Below are positions 11,482 to 20,013 of a DNA stretch of 64,000 bases, one piece after another. Under the pieces are notes generated by a model. The model searched no databases, was not told where the DNA came from, and saw nothing but the letters and a program-made list of their open reading frames with translations. Each line of letters opens with the position of its first letter. Position 1 is the first letter of the stretch. Made by a program: the position numbers and the translations under genes. The stretch covers positions 124,001-188,000 of the forward strand of contig NZ_AMRM01000005.1 in the NCBI RefSeq assembly GCF_000300335.1, written 5' to 3'. This DNA comes from Nitratireductor pacificus pht-3B (GTDB lineage Bacteria > Pseudomonadota > Alphaproteobacteria > Rhizobiales > Rhizobiaceae).

Positions 11482-12099
11482 ATGAGTTCCATCCGCCACA
11501 TCGTCTTCGACATCGGCAAGGTGCTGGTCCACTACGATCCCGAAATTCCCTACCTGCATCTGATCCCCGATCCGGCCAAGCGGCGGTGGTTTCTGGAAAC
11601 GGTCTGCACCGGGGCATGGAACATCGAGCAGGACCGTGGACGCAGTTGGAGCGACGCTGAAGCACTGCTGATCGCGGAGCATCCGGCGGAAGCCGACAAC
11701 ATCCGCGCCTATCGCCGCCACTGGCACGAGATGGTGCCGCATGCCTATGACGATACGGTCGTCCTCCTCGAGACGCTGATCGACAGCGGCCACGACGTGA
11801 CGATGCTGACCAATTTCGCCGCCGACACCTTTGCCGAGGCGCGGGAACGATTTTCGTTCCTGAACCGGCCGCGCGGGGTCACCGTGTCGGGCGAGGTCGG
11901 CATGCTCAAGCCGGACCGCGTCATCTATGACACGCATGCGCAGACATTCGGGCTTCAGCCCGAGGCGACGCTGTTCATCGACGACAGCGAGGCGAATGTC
12001 GCGGGTGCCAGGGCAGCCGGCTGGCAGGCGGTGCATTTCACCGGCGCCGGCGGGCTTGAGACAGCGCTGGCCGACCGGGGGCTGTTGCCCCAGAACTAG
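11482..12099 (+). CDS. HAD-family hydrolase (YihX-like)
   Basis: The 205-aa protein starts with motif I IVFDIGKVLVHYD, where the second catalytic Asp is replaced by Gly (D-x-G). This is normal for the YihX/epoxide-hydrolase-like branch of the HAD superfamily. Motif II is MLTNFA, motif III is the Lys in GMLKPDRVIYD, and motif IV is LFIDDSEANV. E. coli YihX dephosphorylates glucose-1-phosphate, but substrates vary widely and none can be assigned here. It follows mutY by 16 bases, with a weak GAGAGG ribosome site, and converges on ccrM. Confidence 0.88.
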   Translation: MSSIRHIVFDIGKVLVHYDPEIPYLHLIPDPAKRRWFLETVCTGAWNIEQDRGRSWSDAEALLIAEHPAEADNIRAYRRHWHEMVPHAYDDTVVLLETLIDSGHDVTMLTNFAADTFAEARERFSFLNRPRGVTVSGEVGMLKPDRVIYDTHAQTFGLQPEATLFIDDSEANVAGARAAGWQAVHFTGAGGLETALADRGLLPQN

Positions 12100-12139
12100 G
12101 CGGGCGACGCCGGTCGCCCGCAACCGGTGGCAGGCTTTC

Positions 12140-13390
<1,251 letters not shown>

Positions 13391-13421
13391 TCAGATACCC
13401 CTCGGAATGGAGAGATTGCCC

Positions 13422-15065
13422 ATGTTGCGCTTACGAATCTGCGTTTTCGTCGCAGCACTGTTCTGCGTCACGCCGGTCCTGGCGGCGGGCAAGACGATCA
13501 TCGTTCTCGATGCGTCGGGCTCCATGTGGGGGCAGATCGACGGCAAGACGAAGATCGAGATCGCCCGCGACACGCTGCGCCAGGTGCTTGGAACGATCCC
13601 CGCGGAAACCGAGCTCGGCCTCGTCGCCTACGGGCATCGCGAGAAAGGTTCCTGCGCCGACATCGAGATCGCCGTACCCGCCGGCACCGGAACGGCGGAG
13701 GCCATCGGCAGCTTTGCCGACGGTCTCAACCCGAAGGGCAAGACGCCGCTGACGGACGCGGTACGGGTCGCCGCGACGGAGCTGCGCATCGAGGAGAACG
13801 AGGCGACGGTCATCCTGGTCACCGACGGCCTGGAGACCTGCAATGCCGACCCCTGCGCGCTCGGCCGCGAGCTGGAGGCTTCCGGCGTGAACTTCACCGC
13901 CCATGTGGTCGGCTTCGGCCTGTCCGACGAGGAAGGCAGGCAGGTGGCCTGCCTCGCGGAGAACACTGGAGGCCTCTATCTGAAGGCGGACGACGCGGGA
14001 CAGCTCGCCGATGCGCTGGCGACGACCGTGGCGCAGGCTCCCGAGCCGGCGCCGGAACCGGCGCAGCCCGCCGCTGTCGAGCACAACTTCAAGGGGATCG
14101 CCCGACTGGTGGAAGGCGGGGATGATCTCGTCGATGTGGGCGCGGTCCGCTGGGACCTGTTCCCGATCGGCGCGAACGGCGAGGCCAGCAAGGACAACGT
14201 CACGGGCGCCTATGGCGGCGTGATCGAGGAGAACGCGCCCGCCGGCAGCTATTTGGTGCGCGTCAGGATCGGCAATGTGCACCGGGAGCTGACCGTCGAT
14301 CTCACCGACGACAAGCAGACGGAACTGGTTGCCGTGCTCGATGCCGGCCTGCTCCATGTGACGCCGAAGAGAACGCCGGACGGCGATCCCGACGACAGCG
14401 CGCGGATCGACATCGCATTCGAAGGCGGCGACGATGGCGGCTATGGCCCGATGGATGCCTATGTCGCGGCAGGTTCCGTGACCGTCACCGGCAGGATCGA
14501 CACGGCACAGGCTGAACAGACGCTGACGGTGAAGGCCGGCGAGACCGTGAGGACCGATCTCGTCATCGCTTCCGGCATCGTCGTGCCGTCCGCCGTCTAT
14601 GCCGAGGGCGGACCGGCGGTCGAGGACAGCGGCATCCGCTTCGAGGTGCATGAGGCGAAGGCCGACATCAGCGGCAAGCGTGACACGCTGGCCGGCCAGT
14701 ACGGCTCGGGAGGCGGCATGGACGTGCCGCCCGGCGACTATGTGCTCTCCGCCCGCCTCGGTCTGGCGCAGGCCGAGGCGCCCATCACCGTGAAGGCAGG
14801 CGAACGCACCGAGGCGTCGGTCAACATCAATGCCGGCGTGCTCGCCGTCGCCGCCCCGGGCGGGTACCGCATCGAGTTTTACAGCGCCAAGAAGGACATC
14901 CAGGGCAAGCAGAAGGAATTCGGCGGCACCTATGGCGAAGAGGCCCAGGAAACGATGCATCCGGGCGAATACGAAGTGCTGGTGATCTATGAAGGCGACA
15001 AGGCGGAGAAGCGCCAGAAGGTTACCGTCACGGCAGGCGAGCGCACCGAGGTGACGGTGGAATAG
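13422..15065 (+). CDS. Secreted von Willebrand factor A domain protein with C-terminal repeats
   Basis: The 547-aa protein has a signal peptide ending near VLAAG. It continues with a VWA domain whose metal-ion-dependent adhesion site is DASGSMWGQ (Asp30, Ser32, Ser34). The second metal Thr is probably in GKTPLTDAV and the Asp in LVTDGLETC. After a Pro/Ala-rich linker near residues 205-220, four related blocks of about 75-90 residues follow. Each block ends in a strand pattern like ITVKAGERTEASVNINAG. These look like beta-sandwich repeats. The start has GGAGAG eight bases upstream. Function is not established: a periplasmic or surface scaffold is likely. It is divergent from ccrM. Confidence 0.85.
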   Translation: MLRLRICVFVAALFCVTPVLAAGKTIIVLDASGSMWGQIDGKTKIEIARDTLRQVLGTIPAETELGLVAYGHREKGSCADIEIAVPAGTGTAEAIGSFADGLNPKGKTPLTDAVRVAATELRIEENEATVILVTDGLETCNADPCALGRELEASGVNFTAHVVGFGLSDEEGRQVACLAENTGGLYLKADDAGQLADALATTVAQAPEPAPEPAQPAAVEHNFKGIARLVEGGDDLVDVGAVRWDLFPIGANGEASKDNVTGAYGGVIEENAPAGSYLVRVRIGNVHRELTVDLTDDKQTELVAVLDAGLLHVTPKRTPDGDPDDSARIDIAFEGGDDGGYGPMDAYVAAGSVTVTGRIDTAQAEQTLTVKAGETVRTDLVIASGIVVPSAVYAEGGPAVEDSGIRFEVHEAKADISGKRDTLAGQYGSGGGMDVPPGDYVLSARLGLAQAEAPITVKAGERTEASVNINAGVLAVAAPGGYRIEFYSAKKDIQGKQKEFGGTYGEEAQETMHPGEYEVLVIYEGDKAEKRQKVTVTAGERTEVTVE

Positions 15066-15155
15066 CAATTGCCTCTCAAAGGCCGGTTGCTTTGAAGACG
15101 GCTTCGGGGCTATGCCCTGGAGCCGCTTTCCTTTCACCAGACCACAGGTGTCGCC

Positions 15156-15845
15156 ATGCCCGCTCCCGAACTCGTCATCTTCGACTGCGACGGTGTTCTG
15201 ATCGATTCCGAAATCATCGCCGCGCGCGTCGAGGCGCGCCTCCTGACGGAAGCCGGGTTCGAGATCACCGCCGAAGAACTGGCCGAACGTTATGCGGGCC
15301 TCACCTTCAAGGACATCCTGCTGGCGATCGAGAAGGAGTCGGAGCTTCCGCTGCAGGCATCGCTGATCGAGCTGGCCGAAACGGAGGTCGACCGGAAGCT
15401 GAAGACCGACATCCGCGCCGTGGAAGGCGCGCATGAGGCCGTTGTCGGCGTCACCGGCAGGAAATGCATCTGCTCGAATTCGAGCCGCCAGCGCCTCGAG
15501 GCGACGCTGACCAAGACCCGGCTGCTGCCGTTCTTCGAGGGCGCGATCTATTCGTCGCTGGATACGCCATCCGGGTTACCGAAGCCGGCGCCGGACGTGT
15601 TCCTGTTCGCCGCGGAGAAGGACGGCGCCGATCCGGCGCACTGCTTTGTCATCGAGGATTCCGTGCATGGCGTCGCCGGCGCACGCGCAGCGGGGATGCG
15701 GGTGATCGGGTTCACCGGCGGGGCGCATATCCAGCCCGGCCACGCCGACCGGCTGATGGAAGCGGGCGCGGAAACGGTGATCCACCGCTTCCGTGATCTG
15801 GCCGGCGTGCTTGCCGCTCTCTCCGAATGGGATGGCGCGGTCTGA
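15156..15845 (+). CDS. HAD-family hydrolase (phosphoglucomutase/phosphatase-like)
   Basis: The 229-aa protein has a complete set of HAD motifs. Motif I is VIFDCDGVLIDSE, with both aspartates and the DSE ending typical of the beta-phosphoglucomutase/sugar phosphatase group. Motif II is near CICSNSSRQR, motif III is the Lys in GLPKPAPDVFL, and motif IV is CFVIEDSVHGV. The helical cap lies between motif I and about residue 85. Likely substrates are small phosphorylated sugars; which one cannot be read from sequence. It follows the VWA gene by about 90 bases and converges on the lipoprotein gene. Confidence 0.9.
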   Translation: MPAPELVIFDCDGVLIDSEIIAARVEARLLTEAGFEITAEELAERYAGLTFKDILLAIEKESELPLQASLIELAETEVDRKLKTDIRAVEGAHEAVVGVTGRKCICSNSSRQRLEATLTKTRLLPFFEGAIYSSLDTPSGLPKPAPDVFLFAAEKDGADPAHCFVIEDSVHGVAGARAAGMRVIGFTGGAHIQPGHADRLMEAGAETVIHRFRDLAGVLAALSEWDGAV

Positions 15846-15854
15846 GACCCTCGC

Positions 15855-16439
15855 CTATCGCTTGCTCGCCGGGCCTTCGTCGTAGCCGACGATCACCTGG
15901 ATGCTGCGGTCGGCCTGACCCGGAACGACGATGTTCGAATCGCTGAAGACGAACTGCGTCGCGCCGGCCGTCTCGGTGATCGCGACGTTGTGCTGGAAGA
16001 GTTGCGAGTAGACGACCTGGTCGCTCTGCACCACGACGATGCGGATCGGCATGGTGACCGAACCGGTGGTGCCCACAGGCCCGGGAACGATCCGGCCGGC
16101 AACCGCGACCGTCATGCCGAAGGAGCCGTCGTTGTAGCGGCAGGTGCGTGTTATGTCGGTGATCGAGGCCTGGTAGATGATCTTGCTCGGATCGTCCTGC
16201 CCACCCTTCTGATAGGTGCGGAAGAAGGACGTTCCATCGCGAAGCGTCGCCGGGGGACAATACGCCCTCAGCTCGCTCTCGCGCACGGCATCAGGCGCCG
16301 CTTCCGCAACCTGCGCGGTCTCCTGGGCATTCCTCTTGTCCATGTTGAAGGCGCCGAGCGGCTCCCCCGACTGGCAGCCCGACACGACGGCGATTGCGGA
16401 AAGCAGGAAGGAACCGATTAAAGAACGATGGTTGATCAA
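15855..16439 (-). CDS. Lipoprotein of unknown function
   Basis: I do not recognise a named family. A hydrophobic N-terminal segment ends in the lipobox AVVSGC, so the mature protein should be lipid-anchored. The rest is beta-rich, with CRYNDGSFGMTVAVAGRIVPG and MPIRIVVVQSDQVVYSQLF, and two further cysteines. The start is uncertain. A TTG at 16439 puts the signal peptide at the N-terminus (194 aa). The only upstream ATG, at 16583, would add 48 residues with no signal-like character. The gene converges on the HAD gene and is divergent from thrC. Similar proteins are widespread but uncharacterised in Rhizobiales. Confidence 0.7.
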   Translation of the reverse strand: MINHRSLIGSFLLSAIAVVSGCQSGEPLGAFNMDKRNAQETAQVAEAAPDAVRESELRAYCPPATLRDGTSFFRTYQKGGQDDPSKIIYQASITDITRTCRYNDGSFGMTVAVAGRIVPGPVGTTGSVTMPIRIVVVQSDQVVYSQLFQHNVAITETAGATQFVFSDSNIVVPGQADRSIQVIVGYDEGPASKR

Positions 16440-16547
16440 GTGACACGCCCCGTAAAACTGCTCGACCTCGGCGAAGTTGAAACCATGTGACAGATTTCGC
16501 GGCAAAACGCCAACATCCCCATCACATCCCGTCAATTTCCGCACTGC

Positions 16548-16594
16548 GTGAGTGGAAAACCGGTTCCCACCCGTCCAAAACATGCTCTATACCA
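16548..16594. repeat. Possible copy of a dispersed intergenic repeat
   Basis: The stretch reads GTGGAAAACCGGTTCCCACC followed about 10 bases later by CATGCTCTA. It resembles short intergenic elements common in Rhizobiales, in which GGAAACCGGTT precedes GCTCTA. It lies between the divergent lipoprotein and thrC genes. Low confidence, because the match is from memory and not from a second close copy in this window. Confidence 0.3.
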
Positions 16595-16672
16595 AACGCG
16601 CGGCCACAATGCGACCGGCTCCAGGCATCCGCAAAGGCCGCTCTCCCTCGCAGTCATGAGGCAAAGCGAAGA

Positions 16673-18076
16673 ATGGCGATAGACTACATCAGTACGCGCG
16701 GCAATGCGCCGGCGCTGGGTTTCTGCGATGCTATGCTGGCGGGGCTGGCCCGCGACGGCGGCCTCTACGTGCCGCGCGAATGGCCAAGCTTCTCCGCCGA
16801 CGACATCCGCGACATGCGCGGCCTGCCCTATACGGAAATCGCCTTCCGGGTGCTCAGCCCCTTCGTGGGAGAGGAGATCGACGCCGCGACCTTGCGTCGC
16901 ATCATCGAGGAAAGCTACGCCACGTTCCGTCACGAGGCGGTCTGCCCGCTGGTGCAGACCGGGCCGAACGAATTCATCCTCGAACTGTTCCACGGCCCCA
17001 CCCTCGCCTTCAAGGATGTGGCGATGCAGCTGCTCGCCCGGCTGATGGACCATGTGCTCGCCAGCCGCGGCGAGCGGGTCACCATCGTCGGCGCCACTTC
17101 GGGCGACACGGGCGGCGCGGCGATCGAGGCCTTCGCCAACACCGAGCGGGCCGATGTCTTCATCCTGTTCCCGGAAGGACGCGTCTCCCCCGTCCAGCAG
17201 CGGCAGATGACCACCTCGAATGCCGCCAATGTCCACGCGCTCGCCATCAAGGGCAATTTCGACGATTGCCAGGCGCTCTTGAAGGACATGTTCAACGATC
17301 ACCGCTTCCGCGACCATGTCTCGCTGTCGGGCGTCAATTCGATCAACTGGGCCCGCGTCATGGCGCAGATCGTCTACTATTTCACCTCGGCCCTGTCGCT
17401 CGGCGCTCCCGACCGGACCGTCTCCTTCACCGTGCCGACAGGCAATTTCGGCGACATCTTCGCGGGCTACGCCGCCAAGCGGATGGGCCTGCCCGTCGGT
17501 CGCCTGGTGATCGCCACCAATGACAACGACATTCTGGCGCGGACGCTCGCCACCGGCGAGTATTCCACGCGCGGCGTGATCGCCACCACGTCGCCGTCGA
17601 TGGACATCCAGGTCTCGTCGAACTTCGAACGCCTGCTGTATTTCGCCTCCGGCGAGAATGCCGACGAAGTCCGCCGCTCAATGGAAACGCTCAAGCAGTC
17701 GGGCAGCTTTCCCGTCGCTCCGCAGACGCTGGCGGCAATCCGCGCCGACTTTGCGGCGCAGAGCTCCACCATGGACGAGACGGCGGCGACCATCCGCGAT
17801 GTCCGCGCGGCGAGCGGCTATCTCCTCGACCCGCACACGGCGACCGGCGTGAAGGTCGCCCGCGCGCTCGCCGAGGAGCGGACGCCGATGGTCGTGCTGG
17901 CGACCGCGCATCCGGCAAAATTTCCGCTCGCCGTACAACAGGCAAGCGGCGTGGAACCGCCGCTTCCCGACTGGCTCGACGGGCTGATGGAGCGCGAAGA
18001 AACGTTTACGGTCCTTCCATCGGACCTGAAAATGATAGAAGATCATGTGATCCGCCATGCAAGGGCGGCGCGTTAA
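16673..18076 (+). CDS. thrC: Threonine synthase
   Basis: This PLP enzyme converts O-phosphohomoserine to threonine, the last step of threonine synthesis. The 467-aa protein is of the longer bacterial/fungal type. The PLP lysine is Lys114 in HGPTLAFKDVAMQL, and the phosphate-binding loop is GATSGDTGGAAIE. The ATG chosen gives the usual beginning MAIDYISTRG; the frame is open further upstream without similarity. It is followed after 24 bases by an M16 peptidase gene, an order common in Rhizobiales. thrB lies about 8 kb away on the other strand, so the pathway genes are not in one operon here. Confidence 0.97.
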   Translation: MAIDYISTRGNAPALGFCDAMLAGLARDGGLYVPREWPSFSADDIRDMRGLPYTEIAFRVLSPFVGEEIDAATLRRIIEESYATFRHEAVCPLVQTGPNEFILELFHGPTLAFKDVAMQLLARLMDHVLASRGERVTIVGATSGDTGGAAIEAFANTERADVFILFPEGRVSPVQQRQMTTSNAANVHALAIKGNFDDCQALLKDMFNDHRFRDHVSLSGVNSINWARVMAQIVYYFTSALSLGAPDRTVSFTVPTGNFGDIFAGYAAKRMGLPVGRLVIATNDNDILARTLATGEYSTRGVIATTSPSMDIQVSSNFERLLYFASGENADEVRRSMETLKQSGSFPVAPQTLAAIRADFAAQSSTMDETAATIRDVRAASGYLLDPHTATGVKVARALAEERTPMVVLATAHPAKFPLAVQQASGVEPPLPDWLDGLMEREETFTVLPSDLKMIEDHVIRHARAAR

Positions 18077-18100
18077 GTCTGTCCAGGGAGTAACGTCAAT

Positions 18101-19393
18101 ATGGGTGTTGAGGTAAGCCGTCTGTCGAACGGCCTGACGGTAGCAACCGAAACCCTGCCGCATTTGGAAACCGTCGCACTGGGGATCTGGGTCAAGTCGG
18201 GTTCCCGCAACGAGCAGGACAACGAGCACGGCATCGCTCACCTGCTCGAGCACATGGCCTTCAAGGGAACCGGCAAGCGGACCGCGCGTCAGATCGCCAC
18301 GGACATCGAGGATGTCGGCGGCGAAATCAACGCGGCGACGAGCGTCGAGACCACCGCCTTCTACGCCCGCGTGCTGAGCGCCGACATGCCGCTCGCGGTC
18401 GACATCCTCGCGGACATCCTGACGGACTCCAAGTTCGATCCGCGCGAGCTGGAACGCGAGCAGCACGTGATCCTGCAGGAGATCGGCGCCGCGCATGACG
18501 TGCCCGACGACATCGTCTTCGACCGCTTCACCGAGACGGCTTTCCGCCATCAGGCGCTCGGCCGTTCGGTGCTGGGTACGCCGGAGACCGTGCAATCCTT
18601 CACCTCGGACCAGTTACGCGGTTTTCTGGAGCGCCAGTACTCCGCCGACCGGATGGTCATCGTCGCCGCGGGCGGCCTCAAGCACGACGATTTCGTGCGC
18701 GAGATCGAGAGCCGCCTCGGCGGTTTCCGCGCCAAGGCGGACGGCGCGATGCCGCAATACGCAAATTATGTCGGCGGCGACTATCGCGAGCACCGCGACC
18801 TGATGGACGCGCAGATCATGCTCGGCTTCGAGGGGCGCGCCTACCACATGCGGGACTTCTACGCCTCGCAGGTCCTGTCATCGATCCTCGGCGGCGGCAT
18901 GTCCTCGCGCCTGTTCCAGGAGGTGCGCGAGAAGCACGGCCTCTGCTACTCGATCTATGCCTTCCACTGGGGGTTCTCCGACACCGGCATCTTCGGCGTC
19001 CATGCGGCGACCGGCAAGGAGGATATCGAAGCGCTCGTGCCATTGATCCTCGGCGAACTGCAGAAGGTCGGCCAGGAGATCGGCCAGGACGAGCTCGACC
19101 GGGCGCGCGCCCAGTACCGCGCGGGGCTGATGATGGCACGCGAGAATCCGGCGAGCCGCGCCTCGCAGATCGCCCGCCAGCTCCTGCTCTACGGCCGTCC
19201 CATCGACGTGGACGAACTCATGGAGCGCCTGTCGAACCTGACGGTTGACCGGCTCACCGACCTGTCGTCGCGCCTGTTCAGCTCGAAGCCGACGGTTACG
19301 GCGATCGGCCCCGTCGGCACGCTGGCGCCGTTCGAGGCCATCCGGGACGCGCTTGCCGATCAGGTGGCCATGCCGCGCAAGCTCGCCGTCTAG
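18101..19393 (+). CDS. M16 zinc peptidase (processing-peptidase type)
   Basis: The 430-aa protein has the inverted zinc motif HxxEH as HLLEH, with His47, Glu50 and His51. A downstream acidic ligand lies in ELEREQHVILQEI. The C-terminal half is the inactive partner domain, with an R/Y substrate-binding stretch around REKHGLCYSIYAF. This family is related to mitochondrial processing peptidase beta and degrades or trims peptides. In bacteria it is cytoplasmic or periplasmic; no signal peptide is seen, so a cytoplasmic site is likely. It lies between thrC and a GNAT gene on the same strand, with short gaps that suggest one transcript. Confidence 0.94.
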   Translation: MGVEVSRLSNGLTVATETLPHLETVALGIWVKSGSRNEQDNEHGIAHLLEHMAFKGTGKRTARQIATDIEDVGGEINAATSVETTAFYARVLSADMPLAVDILADILTDSKFDPRELEREQHVILQEIGAAHDVPDDIVFDRFTETAFRHQALGRSVLGTPETVQSFTSDQLRGFLERQYSADRMVIVAAGGLKHDDFVREIESRLGGFRAKADGAMPQYANYVGGDYREHRDLMDAQIMLGFEGRAYHMRDFYASQVLSSILGGGMSSRLFQEVREKHGLCYSIYAFHWGFSDTGIFGVHAATGKEDIEALVPLILGELQKVGQEIGQDELDRARAQYRAGLMMARENPASRASQIARQLLLYGRPIDVDELMERLSNLTVDRLTDLSSRLFSSKPTVTAIGPVGTLAPFEAIRDALADQVAMPRKLAV

Positions 19394-19406
19394 GCATACG
19401 GACGGA

Positions 19407-20009
19407 ATGCTGGACGTCCCCTTCCTTCGCCGCCAGCCCCCGGCGCTCAAGGGAGAGCGTTTGATCCTGCGCATGCCCACGATGGGCGATCACGCCGCCT
19501 GGGCGGCGCTGCGCAACGAGAGCCGTTCCTTCCTGGAGCCCTGGGAACCGCGCTGGGCGCCCGACGAGTTGTCGCGGGCGGCCTTCCGGCAAAGGCTGCG
19601 CCGCTACCGCAGCGAATTCGATCAGGGGACGGGCATTGCCTTCTTTCTGTTCGATGCGCGCAGCGACACCCTCACGGGCGGCATCACCCTGTCGAACATC
19701 CGCCGCGGCGTCGCGCAGACGGGCAGCATCGGCTACTGGATGGGCCAGCGCTTCGCGGGCCGGGGCATGATGCTCGAGGCCGTCCGGATGGTCATTCCCT
19801 TCGCCTTCGAAACGTTGCGGTTGCACCGTCTCGAGGCCGCCTGTATTCCAGACAATGATCGTTCGGTGGGCTTACTTGAAAAAGCCGGATTTCAGCGCGA
19901 AGGCCTTCTCAAATCCTATCTCAGGATCAACGGTTCTTGGCGCGATCACTATCTCTATGCGCTGGTTGCCGAGGAGCGTCGCGTGCCTGCATCAGAAGAA
20001 CGGGGCTGA
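19407..20009 (+). CDS. GNAT N-acetyltransferase (RimJ-like)
   Basis: The 200-aa protein is a GNAT of the RimJ/RimL type. It begins LKGERLILRMPTMGDHAAWA and has the acetyl-CoA binding part around SIGYWMGQRFAGRGMMLEA. It ends with the typical LHRLEAACIPDNDRSVGLLE followed by KAGFQREG. RimJ acetylates the N-terminal alanine of ribosomal protein S5, and related enzymes have other N-terminal targets. The ATG at 19407 starts 13 bases after the M16 stop. The gene ends four bases before the TTG of the sensor gene, so translation may be coupled. Confidence 0.9.
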   Translation: MLDVPFLRRQPPALKGERLILRMPTMGDHAAWAALRNESRSFLEPWEPRWAPDELSRAAFRQRLRRYRSEFDQGTGIAFFLFDARSDTLTGGITLSNIRRGVAQTGSIGYWMGQRFAGRGMMLEAVRMVIPFAFETLRLHRLEAACIPDNDRSVGLLEKAGFQREGLLKSYLRINGSWRDHYLYALVAEERRVPASEERG

Positions 20010-20013
20010 TCTT

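Noticed and set aside
13431-15434. 667-codon minus-strand frame opposite the VWA gene
   Set aside because: Mirror frame of a protein with signal peptide, MIDAS motif and repeats; no domain in the reverse product.
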